Below, one piece after another: positions 17,964 through 26,517 of a stretch of DNA of 64,000 bases. Position numbers and translations under genes: made by a program. The DNA comes from Gammaproteobacteria bacterium. Lineage in GTDB: Bacteria > Pseudomonadota > Gammaproteobacteria > Pseudomonadales > Pseudohongiellaceae. The notes under the pieces are model-generated. The model saw only the letters and a program-made list of their open reading frames with translations, made no database searches and was not told the origin of the DNA. Positions within the stretch are counted from its first letter, which is position 1. Each line of letters opens with the position of its first letter. The stretch is taken from assembly GCA_002706685.1 (NCBI GenBank), contig PALV01000017.1, positions 124,001 to 188,000 on the forward strand, written 5' to 3'.

Positions 17964-20882
17964 ATGAAGTCGAATACTCAATTCACTAGTAATCCCCGAG
18001 TAAAACTGTTGTCCGCAGCTATCGCTGCCGCCATGATGCTCCCCGCAACGTCCGTGCTTGCACAGCAGGGCTCCAATACACCGGAAGTCGAAGAAGTTGT
18101 TGTAACTGGCTCCTTTATTCGTCGTTCGGAAGGTTTTCAGGCGGCATCGCCAATCCTTCAGGTTTCAGCTGAAGATATCGCCGCTGAAGGCACACCCAAT
18201 ATGGGTGACGTGATCCATAACCTGAGCTTTAACCAGGGCTCATCAGTTACGCAGAACTCCTTTACTGGGGCATCAAGCACATCTACCTCAATTAACCTGC
18301 GTGGTCTGGGTGCGGGCGCTACTCTTAATCTGGTTGATGGCATGCGTGTCATCGGCACCAACGTGAACACCTTCCTGCCGCAGATCGCAATCGGCCGCAT
18401 GGATATCGTGACAGATGGCGCTGCCGCATTGTATGGCTCGCAGGCCGTAGCCGGTGTTGTCAACTTTGTTCCACGCAAGTCTTACGACGGCGTTCGTTTT
18501 GAAGCCTATCGCCAGGGCGATTCGCGTGGTGACTACACAGATGACCAGTTCAGCGTTCTCGCTGGTACCGAGTGGAATGGTATCGATCTCGTTGTGGCAG
18601 GTGAATACCGCTCCAATGGCAGATTGGAGATGATCGATCGCCCTGACAATTTTAACTCTGGCCTGACGTCATCCAGTACTCCCAATCCGGGCCGTTATCG
18701 TGTTCCTGTACGTGATGCCAATGGTGATCTGACAGGTAGTTTCCGCACGATTTCCGATCCAAACTGCGGTGGAACACGTGAAGATCCCACGGTACCAGGC
18801 AATAACCCGAACGGGTTTACTTTTGCAGGCCAGTGCTGGTTCGACTTCGGTGAGTTCTGGGACTACCGCGCAGCTCAGGACCAGGGTCAGGCGTTTGCTC
18901 ACGCCACTTACGACTTCAGTTCTGGTCTGACGCTGTCTGGCCAGTGGGGATATTTCAAGCGTCGTACTTACAACCGTGGCTCACCCTCCAACCCGGGTGG
19001 TCGCGTTGGTGAACTGCCGGCCATTCGTGGCGAAATCCCCGGCAATCCATTCCCGGCTGTCGATGCCAATGGCAATCAGCTTTATGCGGTAGACGCCAAT
19101 GGTGATGGTGTTCCGGATCGCAACGCCAACGGTATGGTCATCCGTGCTCCGGGCGCTGCAACCGGTATCCCATTTAACGAAGATGTTGCGTTTGCTGCCT
19201 GGCGTCCATGGGGTAAACATGGCACCTTGCCATCGCAACTCGGTCCAGACGGTTCCACTGTTGGTGCTGGCCTGATCCACGGCTGGCGTTCAGCGCTGCG
19301 CGCGGACTTCTCTGTACCCTGGATTGAGGGCTGGGAAGGTTCCGCCAGCTACATGTATTCAGAGCAGACAGACAACAGCCGCGCCAATAACTTCAGCCTG
19401 AGTGCTCTGACTCAGGGGCTGAACTGCGATGTCGCCAACGACCGTGACGCGTGTTTCACACCGTTTGTGTCGACTGATCCGTCTACGCTCAATACTCAGG
19501 CCGTGGCAGATTCTACCTACGTACAGAACCGTGTTTTTGATGTTGAGTCACTGCAGACACTGGATGTAGTACTTAACGGCGTAATCAGCCCCGGTGGTTT
19601 TGCGCTGCCCGGTGGTGAAGTGGGTGCAGCCGTTGGCTATCAGCGTCGTGAAGACCGTTTCGACAATACGCCCAGCCTGCACAGCCTGACTGGCGACGTA
19701 TTCATTGGTACGCAATTGTTCCCGGTCAGCGATGGTCGAACTGTTGATGCCTACTTTGTCGAGCTGTCGCTGCCTGTGTTCAATACGCTGGAAGCACAGG
19801 TTGCCGTGCGTAACGAAGACTACAGCACGGGTCAAAGTTCAACAGATCCGAAATTTGGTCTGGTATACATACCGACTGACTGGCTGACAGTGCGTGCCAC
19901 TACTGGTACTTCTTTTATTGCGCCAACGCTGAACCAGTTGAATGCGCCAGAGTCTTGTGGTCTGACCAACGTGTCGGATCCATTCACAACTTTCGCGGCC
20001 TTCACGGCGAACTGCTCGCAGGGCAACCCGAATCTGGTGCCTGAATCAGCGGATACCACTGCATTTGGTGTAACACTGAATCTGCTTGATGGCATGACGC
20101 TGGATATCGACTGGAGTGAAACGAATTTCGAAGACCGGATCATCAGTTCTACTACTGCTGATATTCTGGCGGCGGATTTCTTCAACTTCCGTCAGGCAAC
20201 CGGTTATTCAGGTTCAGGTCTGCCGCCAGTTGATCAGGTCAGAGCCTGGGTAAACAACCCATTGTCTGACAAGCGGATCCAGCGTGACCCAAATAACGTC
20301 GCGCAGATTGATCGCATCATCAGCAGCTCCACCAATGCGTCCAAAATGGATGTCACTGCGCTGGACCTGAAATTCGACTATCTGTTCAGTATCGGCGACT
20401 GGGGTACCATGAACTTTGGGCTGGATGCCACCTATGTTGACAGCTACACATACCAGCTGTCGGCCGACCGCCCTGTGGTTGAAGCGAAAGGCAATCAGAA
20501 CGCATTGACCGGCGCCGTACCGCCAATGCCGGAATGGAAAGCCAATGCCAGCATCGGCTGGAACATGGGTAACCACAGTGCCAATGTGATTGTCCGTTAC
20601 ATTGACGAGATCACCTTCGACGCAGAGAAGTTCTCGTTCCAGCGTTTGCTGCCTTTCAGCAACTACCGCGATGTCGAGGTACTGCGTGCCTCCACTATCA
20701 CGGATGCGAGCTACAACTACTCCGGACTTGATGCTCTGGGTGGTGAGTTCTCTTTCACGGTAGGTGCTCGTAACCTGTTTGACCGACTGCCGCAGAAAGT
20801 GCCCATGCTGGGCGGCATGGAGTCAATCCTGTACGACCCGACAGGGCGTATGCTGTACGGCCGTGTTACGTTTGAGATGTAA
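17964..20882 (+). CDS. TonB-dependent outer-membrane receptor
   Basis: The 972-residue receptor takes up a large or scarce substrate using TonB energy. A signal peptide ends near LAQQ (about 34). A TonB-box-like 'VEEVVVTGS' and plug domain follow ('SINLRGLGAGATLNLVDGMR', 'DIVTDGAAALYGSQAVAGVV'), then the 22-strand barrel, ending in a terminal aromatic/Met strand (GRMLYGRVTFEM). The region near residues 370-390 carries Asp/Asn-rich loops such as DANGDGVPD that resemble EF-hand or thrombospondin-3 calcium loops. The substrate is unknown; no transport, regulator or hydrolase gene lies next to it. It is inserted between ihfA-merR and tRNA-Pro. Confidence 0.92.
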   Translation: MKSNTQFTSNPRVKLLSAAIAAAMMLPATSVLAQQGSNTPEVEEVVVTGSFIRRSEGFQAASPILQVSAEDIAAEGTPNMGDVIHNLSFNQGSSVTQNSFTGASSTSTSINLRGLGAGATLNLVDGMRVIGTNVNTFLPQIAIGRMDIVTDGAAALYGSQAVAGVVNFVPRKSYDGVRFEAYRQGDSRGDYTDDQFSVLAGTEWNGIDLVVAGEYRSNGRLEMIDRPDNFNSGLTSSSTPNPGRYRVPVRDANGDLTGSFRTISDPNCGGTREDPTVPGNNPNGFTFAGQCWFDFGEFWDYRAAQDQGQAFAHATYDFSSGLTLSGQWGYFKRRTYNRGSPSNPGGRVGELPAIRGEIPGNPFPAVDANGNQLYAVDANGDGVPDRNANGMVIRAPGAATGIPFNEDVAFAAWRPWGKHGTLPSQLGPDGSTVGAGLIHGWRSALRADFSVPWIEGWEGSASYMYSEQTDNSRANNFSLSALTQGLNCDVANDRDACFTPFVSTDPSTLNTQAVADSTYVQNRVFDVESLQTLDVVLNGVISPGGFALPGGEVGAAVGYQRREDRFDNTPSLHSLTGDVFIGTQLFPVSDGRTVDAYFVELSLPVFNTLEAQVAVRNEDYSTGQSSTDPKFGLVYIPTDWLTVRATTGTSFIAPTLNQLNAPESCGLTNVSDPFTTFAAFTANCSQGNPNLVPESADTTAFGVTLNLLDGMTLDIDWSETNFEDRIISSTTADILAADFFNFRQATGYSGSGLPPVDQVRAWVNNPLSDKRIQRDPNNVAQIDRIISSSTNASKMDVTALDLKFDYLFSIGDWGTMNFGLDATYVDSYTYQLSADRPVVEAKGNQNALTGAVPPMPEWKANASIGWNMGNHSANVIVRYIDEITFDAEKFSFQRLLPFSNYRDVEVLRASTITDASYNYSGLDALGGEFSFTVGARNLFDRLPQKVPMLGGMESILYDPTGRMLYGRVTFEM

Positions 20883-20914
20883 AACACGGTAGTTCTGATC
20901 TATTGGTCGAACGT

Positions 20915-20960
20915 AAAAGGCGGCTCGGAGTTCCCCCCTCGAGCCGCCTTTTATTATTTT
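20915..20960 (+). terminator. Strong terminator after the TonB-dependent receptor
   Basis: A perfect 13-bp stem (AAAAGGCGGCTCG, 20915-20927, with 20940-20952) has a 12-nt loop and is followed by ATTATTTT. It lies 33 nt after the receptor stop and just before the tRNA-Pro promoter. Confidence 0.92.
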
Positions 20961-20971
20961 GACACACAGGC

Positions 20972-20999
20972 TTGCAAGCCGGAGCAGGGCAAGTATAAT
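20972..20999 (+). promoter_or_regulatory. sigma-70 promoter of tRNA-Pro
   Basis: TTGCAA (20972-20977), a 16-bp spacer and TATAAT (20994-20999) precede a G+C-rich discriminator (GCCCGC), typical of stable-RNA promoters. The tRNA starts 17 nt downstream of the -10. Confidence 0.75.
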
Positions 21000-21015
21000 G
21001 CCCGCTCGGATTATT

Positions 21016-21092
21016 CGGGGCGTAGCGCAGTCTGGTAGCGCACCACACTGGGGGTGTGGGGGTCGCAGGTTCAAATCCTGCCGTTCCGACCA
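21016..21092 (+). tRNA. tRNA-Pro (GGG)
   Basis: The cloverleaf is complete: acceptor CGGGGCG/CGTTCCG (two G-T pairs), D arm GCGC-AGTCTGGTA-GCGC, anticodon loop CTGGGGG with anticodon GGG, T arm GCAGG-TTCAAAT-CCTGC, discriminator A and an encoded CCA. It closely resembles E. coli tRNA-Pro(GGG). Confidence 0.97.
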
Positions 21093-21135
21093 GATTTTCG
21101 CAGGCGGCCGTAAGTGGCGCGTCTGTCCTGTCATT

Positions 21136-21163
21136 AAAAGGCACCTTAGGGTGCCTTTTTTTA
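21136..21163 (+). terminator. Terminator after tRNA-Pro
   Basis: A 10-bp stem (AAAAGGCACC 21136-21145, GGTGCCTTTT 21150-21159) with a TTAG tetraloop runs into a T tract. Confidence 0.93.
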
Positions 21164-21283
21164 TTGGAGCGAAACTCAATTACAGCGTACACTGCTGCAG
21201 CAACGGTCCTTTGCTGAGACGTTTGCAGCAGGCTGTTGATAAAACGCATTTATTGCCGGATAACAACGGAAAACAACGGTCAT

Positions 21284-22558
21284 ATGACACAGGCTTCTCC
21301 TCCTTCCAATGACGTGCAGGCACTGCCTTCGGGAGACTCTCTTCAGGTCGAAAAAATCTTTCGGTCCGGGCAGGTCATCATGCGCCAGGGCGACCCGGGA
21401 GATTGTGCCTACTTCATCCAGGAAGGACGCGTACAGATCAGTGTAAAGCTGGCAGATGGTTCGCTCGTTAATGTGGCACAGCGCGGGGCGGGCAGCGTTA
21501 TCGGTGAGATGGCGATTGTCGACGGTGGCCCGCGCAGTGCAACAATTACCGCCATTGAAGACTGCCAGTTGCTGGAGATTACCCAGGCCGATTTCAGCAA
21601 GGCCGTCAGCAATGCCAACCCGATTGTTGGTCTGGTCGCGCGCCTGATTTTGATGCGTTACCGGGATCTGCTGCATCGTTCCGCGACCTTGCGCGATTTT
21701 GATGGTGACTCCTCTGTGCTTGAGCGTCAGGAGCACGAACACGCGCAACAGTCCCGCGTGCTGGATGCAGTGCGCATGACCAATGAGTTTCGCGTGGCCA
21801 TTGCCGGCAATCAGCTTTTCCTCGAATATCAGCCTTTTATTGAGATCTCCAGTGGTCGTGTTGTAGGCTTCGAAGCACTGATGCGCTGGCAGCACCCTGT
21901 CCAGGGCAGAATGCGTCCCGACCTTTTCATCCCACTGGCCGAAGACACAGGTCAGATTGTTGAGGCGACACGGTGGGCGTTTCACGAAGCCTGCCATGCT
22001 TTAAAAAACATGGTTGATGCCAGCGGCAACGACCAGTTGTTCATGAGCATCAACTTTTCGGCGCATGACTTCGACGAACCGGATTTTCTTGAGCACCTTC
22101 TGCAGATTGTTGACCACGCGGGTGTTCGCCCTGACCAGATTCATATTGAAATAACCGAACGGCTGCTGCTGCGCCAGGCTCAGCATGTGCGAGCGGCGCT
22201 CCTGCAGTGTCGTGAGGCAGGCATGGATATCTCTATTGATGACTTTGGTACCGGCTACTCATCGTTGAGCTACCTTCATCAATATCCCGTCAGCACCCTG
22301 AAAATCGACAAAAGTTTTATCAACAACATGACTCGCGACGACAGCGCCCTGGGCCTGGTCCGGACCATTTTGTCATTGAGCGACAACCTGGGCTTGTCGG
22401 TGATAGCCGAAGGGGTGGAAACCGAGGAACAGGTCAGCATGTTGCGCACTCTGCGCTGTCAGGTCGCGCAGGGCTTTTTATATGCCAGGCCGCTGGGTCT
22501 GGACAGAGCGCTTGAGCTGGTAGCGCCCAAGGGTGGCGGGTCGTGCGCGAAGCTCTAA
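21284..22558 (+). CDS. Cyclic-nucleotide-binding EAL-domain c-di-GMP phosphodiesterase
   Basis: The 424-residue cytoplasmic protein joins a CAP-like cyclic nucleotide domain (about 20-130) directly to an EAL domain (about 175-412), with no GGDEF. The first domain keeps the phosphate-binding cassette 'IGEMAIVDGGPRSATI' with Glu75 and Arg84, so it could bind cAMP or cGMP. The EAL domain keeps every catalytic motif: EALMRW (Glu197), SINFSAHDF, ITERLL, 'IDDFGTGYSS', LKIDKSF, 'AEGVETEEQ' and 'QGFLYARPL'. It should hydrolyse c-di-GMP. The ATG at 21284 is chosen, without a strong ribosome-binding site. The next gene starts inside its last 16 nt. Confidence 0.9.
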   Translation: MTQASPPSNDVQALPSGDSLQVEKIFRSGQVIMRQGDPGDCAYFIQEGRVQISVKLADGSLVNVAQRGAGSVIGEMAIVDGGPRSATITAIEDCQLLEITQADFSKAVSNANPIVGLVARLILMRYRDLLHRSATLRDFDGDSSVLERQEHEHAQQSRVLDAVRMTNEFRVAIAGNQLFLEYQPFIEISSGRVVGFEALMRWQHPVQGRMRPDLFIPLAEDTGQIVEATRWAFHEACHALKNMVDASGNDQLFMSINFSAHDFDEPDFLEHLLQIVDHAGVRPDQIHIEITERLLLRQAQHVRAALLQCREAGMDISIDDFGTGYSSLSYLHQYPVSTLKIDKSFINNMTRDDSALGLVRTILSLSDNLGLSVIAEGVETEEQVSMLRTLRCQVAQGFLYARPLGLDRALELVAPKGGGSCAKL

Positions 22559-23055
22559 TTCAGTGGCTGGGCGAAAGTGGTCTGCCCCAGCTAAGCGGTG
22601 ATTTCCTCAGGGCTGTGCCCGGCATGCCGCCCATCATGCAATCCCTGCATCTGCTGGGACTGATCGTGCTGATGGCTTCCATTGTCATGATCTGTCTGCG
22701 TGTCTTGAATATTGCTGCCAGGCGCCAGGATACCGTGGAGCTGGCAGGCCGTTTGTTCCCCTGGTTTTTTTGGGCCTTGCCGCTGATGCTGTTCAGTGCT
22801 TTGCCGTTTCTTCTCGCCCGCCCGCAACGCTATTTCTACAACCCGGTATTCAGCATCAAGATGGCCGCGCTGTTTGTTGCGCTGACACTGTCCCTGATTC
22901 TATGGCGCCAGTGGCGAAAGGGACTGCTGGCAGTGGATTCTGCGATGCTGGTCAATCGGATCATGGCGCTTTTGTGCCTGTTGGCCTGGCTTTTGACGGC
23001 GTTGGGTGGTCGTTGGATTGCTTACGCTGATTATCTGTTCTGGTCGGGGTACTGA
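22543..23055 (+). CDS. Four-helix membrane protein, DUF6644-like, first of a pair
   Basis: This 170-residue integral membrane protein has about four hydrophobic segments (near 30-50, 70-92, 103-119 and 137-160). 'MQSLHLLGLIVLMASIVMICL' places a His at the start of the first helix, 'NPVFSIKMAALFVAL' marks the third, and 'GRWIAYADYLFW' ends the protein. The same landmarks appear in the next gene. The arrangement recalls a small cytochrome b-like or DUF6644 protein. Function is unknown. It starts at a GTG inside the EAL gene, 16 nt before that gene's stop, so translation is probably coupled. Confidence 0.75.
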   Translation: MREALIQWLGESGLPQLSGDFLRAVPGMPPIMQSLHLLGLIVLMASIVMICLRVLNIAARRQDTVELAGRLFPWFFWALPLMLFSALPFLLARPQRYFYNPVFSIKMAALFVALTLSLILWRQWRKGLLAVDSAMLVNRIMALLCLLAWLLTALGGRWIAYADYLFWSGY

Positions 23056-23057
23056 CG

Positions 23058-23498
23058 ATGCTGCATAGTGAATTCTGGCTTCAGATCGAGTACTGGCCAC
23101 TGTCACAACATATCGGCGCGACCTGGTGGTTTCCGCTGCTGAACTCATTGCATGTGTTGAGTATGGCATTGATGCTTGGCGGGCTGCTGATGCTGGACCT
23201 GCGTTTGCTGGGTGTTACTGCTCGTGACTACACGGTCAAGGCGCTGGGACAGGATTTCCTGCCCTGGGTCTGGTCTGCCTTCATTGTGGCTGTTATCACC
23301 GGCCTGGGCCTGTTTATCACGCGTGCCAGTGCGCACGTGCTAAACCCTGCATTTCAGTGGAAGGTGGGCTTGATGCTGTGTGCCGGAATCAATATGGTAC
23401 TGGTAGGTCGATTGCCCCCGCGCTGGAGTGGCGCGCTTTCACTTCTGCTATGGGCGGGAGTGGTGCTGGCGGGTCGCTGGATGGGACATATCATATAA
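23058..23498 (+). CDS. Four-helix membrane protein, DUF6644-like, second of a pair
   Basis: The 146-residue integral membrane protein begins 2 nt after the previous gene and looks like its paralogue. 'LNSLHVLSMALMLGGLLMLDL' parallels the first protein's SLH helix, 'NPAFQWKVGLMLCAG' parallels 'NPVFSIKMAALFVAL', and it ends in GRWMGHII. Shared His residues within helices would suit heme or quinone binding, but no such role is shown. The function is unknown. The adjacent, similar pair suggests a heterodimer. Confidence 0.75.
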   Translation: MLHSEFWLQIEYWPLSQHIGATWWFPLLNSLHVLSMALMLGGLLMLDLRLLGVTARDYTVKALGQDFLPWVWSAFIVAVITGLGLFITRASAHVLNPAFQWKVGLMLCAGINMVLVGRLPPRWSGALSLLLWAGVVLAGRWMGHII

Positions 23499-23508
23499 GG
23501 GGAATGCC

Positions 23509-24696
23509 ATGAGTGAAGCCTATATTGTAGGCGCGGTCAGGACTGCGTGTGGTCGGCGCAATGGTCGCCTGCGAAATATTCATCCGGTAGATCTTGGCGC
23601 GGCCGTCGTTGATGAGTTGCTGGACCGCAGCGCTGTCTCTGCGGATGTGATTGATGATGTGATTTTTGGTTGTGTCAGCCAGATCGGAGCCCAGGCTGGC
23701 AATCTTGCGCGTAATGTTGTCCTGGCATCAAGGCTGGACATCTCTGTTCCAGGCGTGACGGTGGACAGGCAGTGTGGCTCATCGCTGCAGGCTATACAGT
23801 TTGGCGCTCAGGCTGTCATGTCGCAAACGCAGGATATGGTGATCTGCGGCGGCGTAGAATGCATGAGTCTGATTCCTATCGGCAGTAATATCAGCGACGG
23901 AATCGCGAATGGTCGCGGCGTTCCCCGCGGCGAGCGGATTGACGAACTATACCCCGGTATCGAGTTCAGCCAGTTTACCGGTGCCGAGCTGCTGGGCAAT
24001 AAATATCACCTGAGCCGGCTGGAGCTGGATAAATTTGGTGTGCTCAGTCATCAGCGCGCCGCTCATGCCACCCGCAACGGTTACTTCCATCGCGAAATTG
24101 TGCCTGTTGAAGTGACGACGGAAGCCGGCGATATAGAAACCCATACCGTGGATGAAGGGATTCGCTATGATGCCAGCCTGGATTCGATGTCCGGTCTGCA
24201 ACCCCTGCGCCCGGGTGGCTTGATTACAGCAGGAACGGCCAGCCAGATAAGCGACGGCGCCGCCGCAGTGCTGGTGGCCAGTCGCCGCGCCGTTGAGCGC
24301 TACAATCTGCCTGTCCGTGCGCGTATACATACACTGGCGACAGTGGGTTCTGATCCGGAAATCATGCTGGAAGGGCCAATACCCGCCACCGAAAAACTGC
24401 TGGAGCGCGCTGATCTGACAATTGATGATATTGATCTTTATGAAGTCAACGAAGCATTCGGCTCGGTACCACTGGCCTGGGCCAAGGCTGTAGGAGCTGA
24501 TCTGCGGCGTCTCAATGTGAACGGCGGTGCCCAGGCGCTGGGCCACCCGCTGGGTGCCACGGGTGCCAAATTGACCACCACGCTTCTGCACGAGCTGGAG
24601 CGCCGCGAGGCACGCTTTGGACTGGTTGTGATTTGCGAGGGGGGTGGCACCGCCAACGCCATGCTGATAGAGCGCGTGGAATCAATCGACTGGTAA
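23509..24696 (+). CDS. Thiolase-family acetyl-CoA acyltransferase
   Basis: This 395-residue enzyme belongs to the thiolase superfamily, which makes or cleaves 3-ketoacyl-CoA. The nucleophile Cys89 sits in 'VDRQCGSSLQA', 'VNGGAQALGHPLGATGAK' carries the catalytic His, and the second Cys lies in 'VICEGGGTANAML' (CEGGG replaces the commoner CGGGG). The ATG at 23509, with AAGGGG upstream, is preferred over longer readings that run into the previous gene. No fadB-like partner is adjacent, so this is probably an orphan thiolase of fatty-acid, branched-chain or other acyl-CoA degradation rather than FadA of the FadBA complex. Confidence 0.9.
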   Translation: MSEAYIVGAVRTACGRRNGRLRNIHPVDLGAAVVDELLDRSAVSADVIDDVIFGCVSQIGAQAGNLARNVVLASRLDISVPGVTVDRQCGSSLQAIQFGAQAVMSQTQDMVICGGVECMSLIPIGSNISDGIANGRGVPRGERIDELYPGIEFSQFTGAELLGNKYHLSRLELDKFGVLSHQRAAHATRNGYFHREIVPVEVTTEAGDIETHTVDEGIRYDASLDSMSGLQPLRPGGLITAGTASQISDGAAAVLVASRRAVERYNLPVRARIHTLATVGSDPEIMLEGPIPATEKLLERADLTIDDIDLYEVNEAFGSVPLAWAKAVGADLRRLNVNGGAQALGHPLGATGAKLTTTLLHELERREARFGLVVICEGGGTANAMLIERVESIDW

Positions 24697-24708
24697 TGTG
24701 AGTCGCCT

Positions 24709-26298
24709 GTGAGTCAGTTCATCAATCGTTATACCACCATGCTGCCCGGTGAATCGGGTGCATCGGCCGAAGACAGTCACAGACCGCGCCAGGTGTTTCA
24801 GGCCGCCTGGTCGCCAGCCAAAGCAGAGCCGGTAGCTGCACCTGTGATGCGCGCCTGGAATCAGTCACTGGCGGACCAGATGGGGCTGTCGCTTGAAGCG
24901 GCAGATCGTGCCGAAGTGTTCTCCGGTAATCAACTTTTGACAGGCATGCAGCCATACGCTGCCTGTTATGGCGGCCATCAGTTTGGCAACTGGGCAGGAC
25001 AGCTCGGTGATGGACGCGTGATCAACCTGGGAGAAATTCTCGCGCCGGACCAACAGGCCTGGACCCTGCAATTAAAGGGTGCCGGGCGCACGCCATACTC
25101 ACGTCATGCCGATGGCAGGGCAGTGCTGCGGTCGTCCATACGTGAGTATCTGTGCAGTGAGGCGATGCATGCACTGGGTGTGCCGACCACGCGGGCATTG
25201 AGCCTTGTCACGACCGGAGAGAGTGTTGTCAGGGACATGTTTTACGACGGCAACCCCAAACAGGAGCCAGGTGCCATTGTTAGCCGGGTGGCTGCTGATT
25301 TTATTCGCTTCGGGCATTTCGAGCTGCCATCGGCGCGTGGCGATCATGCGCTGCTGAAGAAGCTGGTTCACTTTGTGATTGAGACACAGCATCCTGACCT
25401 GGCTCAGAATCTGTCCACAGACTCCTCACCCGAGTTGCGCATCAGCGCTTACCTGGACTGGTATGACAGGGTGTGCCAGCGGACCATCGACACGGTCGTG
25501 CACTGGGTGCGAGTAGGTTTTGTTCATGGTGTGCTGAATACCGACAATATGTCCATTTCAGGTCTGACTATCGACTATGGACCCTATGGATGGCAGGACA
25601 ATTACGACCCGACCTGGACGCCTAACACAACTGACGAAGGTCAGCGCCGCTATCGCTTTGGCAATCAACTGACTATCGCGCGCTGGAATCTGTATCAGCT
25701 GGCCAATGCCATTTTTCCTCTGATTGAAGATGCGGAGGCCTTGCAGCAGCGAGTCGACGCACTGGCAACAAACTGCGATCTTGCCTACCAGCAAATGATG
25801 GCCAACAAGCTTGGGGTGGATTCCGACCTGCTGACAGAATCGCCTGTCTTGACGCTGCTGGAAAATCTGCTGCTGGCTCAGGAGACGGACATGACCCTGT
25901 TCTATCAGTCATTGGCTGCTTATCGAAAGGATGCCGGCAAACAGCCACTGCATGAATGTGTTGCGACGGCCTGCTACAGCGGTTCCGTGGAGCCAGACAA
26001 TATTCCTCTGTATCAGCAGTTTGAGGCTGAATATCAGGCTGTGGCCGGCAGGCTGGATGACCCAGACCGGCTTGAATTGATGCGGCAGCACAACCCGCGC
26101 TATGTGCTCAGGAATTTCCTGGCGCAGCAGGCCATAGATGCTGCGGAAGAGGGCAGCTGGCAGGAGTTTGATTCGCTGCTCAATGCGCTGCAGCAACCCT
26201 ATACCTACCAGGAAGATGTCGACGAGCTCTATGCTCGCAAGCGACCTGACTGGGCGCGAACCCGGGCGGGCTGTTCGATGCTGTCCTGCAGCTCCTAG
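24709..26298 (+). CDS. selO: Protein adenylyltransferase SelO (YdiU)
   Basis: SelO is a pseudokinase-fold enzyme that AMPylates Ser, Thr or Tyr on redox-related proteins. The 529-residue protein shows 'YGGHQFGNWAGQLGDGR', 'LKGAGRTPYSRHADGRAVLR', 'RESIREYLCSEAMHALG'-like motifs (here RSSIREYLCSEAMHALG) and the metal-binding 'NTDNMSISGLTIDYGPYGW'. It ends in SCSS, with Cys at the position occupied by selenocysteine in animal SelO. The GTG start lies 12 nt after the thiolase, which suggests one transcript. Length is a little above E. coli YdiU (478). Confidence 0.93.
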   Translation: MSQFINRYTTMLPGESGASAEDSHRPRQVFQAAWSPAKAEPVAAPVMRAWNQSLADQMGLSLEAADRAEVFSGNQLLTGMQPYAACYGGHQFGNWAGQLGDGRVINLGEILAPDQQAWTLQLKGAGRTPYSRHADGRAVLRSSIREYLCSEAMHALGVPTTRALSLVTTGESVVRDMFYDGNPKQEPGAIVSRVAADFIRFGHFELPSARGDHALLKKLVHFVIETQHPDLAQNLSTDSSPELRISAYLDWYDRVCQRTIDTVVHWVRVGFVHGVLNTDNMSISGLTIDYGPYGWQDNYDPTWTPNTTDEGQRRYRFGNQLTIARWNLYQLANAIFPLIEDAEALQQRVDALATNCDLAYQQMMANKLGVDSDLLTESPVLTLLENLLLAQETDMTLFYQSLAAYRKDAGKQPLHECVATACYSGSVEPDNIPLYQQFEAEYQAVAGRLDDPDRLELMRQHNPRYVLRNFLAQQAIDAAEEGSWQEFDSLLNALQQPYTYQEDVDELYARKRPDWARTRAGCSMLSCSS

Positions 26299-26517
26299 GT
26301 TTTTTCACAATTTTCTTACCCGCTTTATCGTACGATACTTGTCATTAGCCGCAAGACTGCCAGTTGGTAACACTTTGTCACTGTTGGCTCTTGCGTGGTT
26401 TAAGGCTTTACAACATTCTACGCAGGTTTTGAAGAATGGCTGATCCATCAGTCCGTACTTGCCGTAATGATGTTGTCCGCTGTCATGTGTGACCGATTCG
26501 GGTCGAGGAGTACTCAC

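Noticed and set aside
20959..20999. A perfect TTGACA upstream of tRNA-Pro as its -35 box.
   Set aside because: It lies 29 bp from the TATAAT, far too distant. TTGCAA at 16 bp is the better -35.
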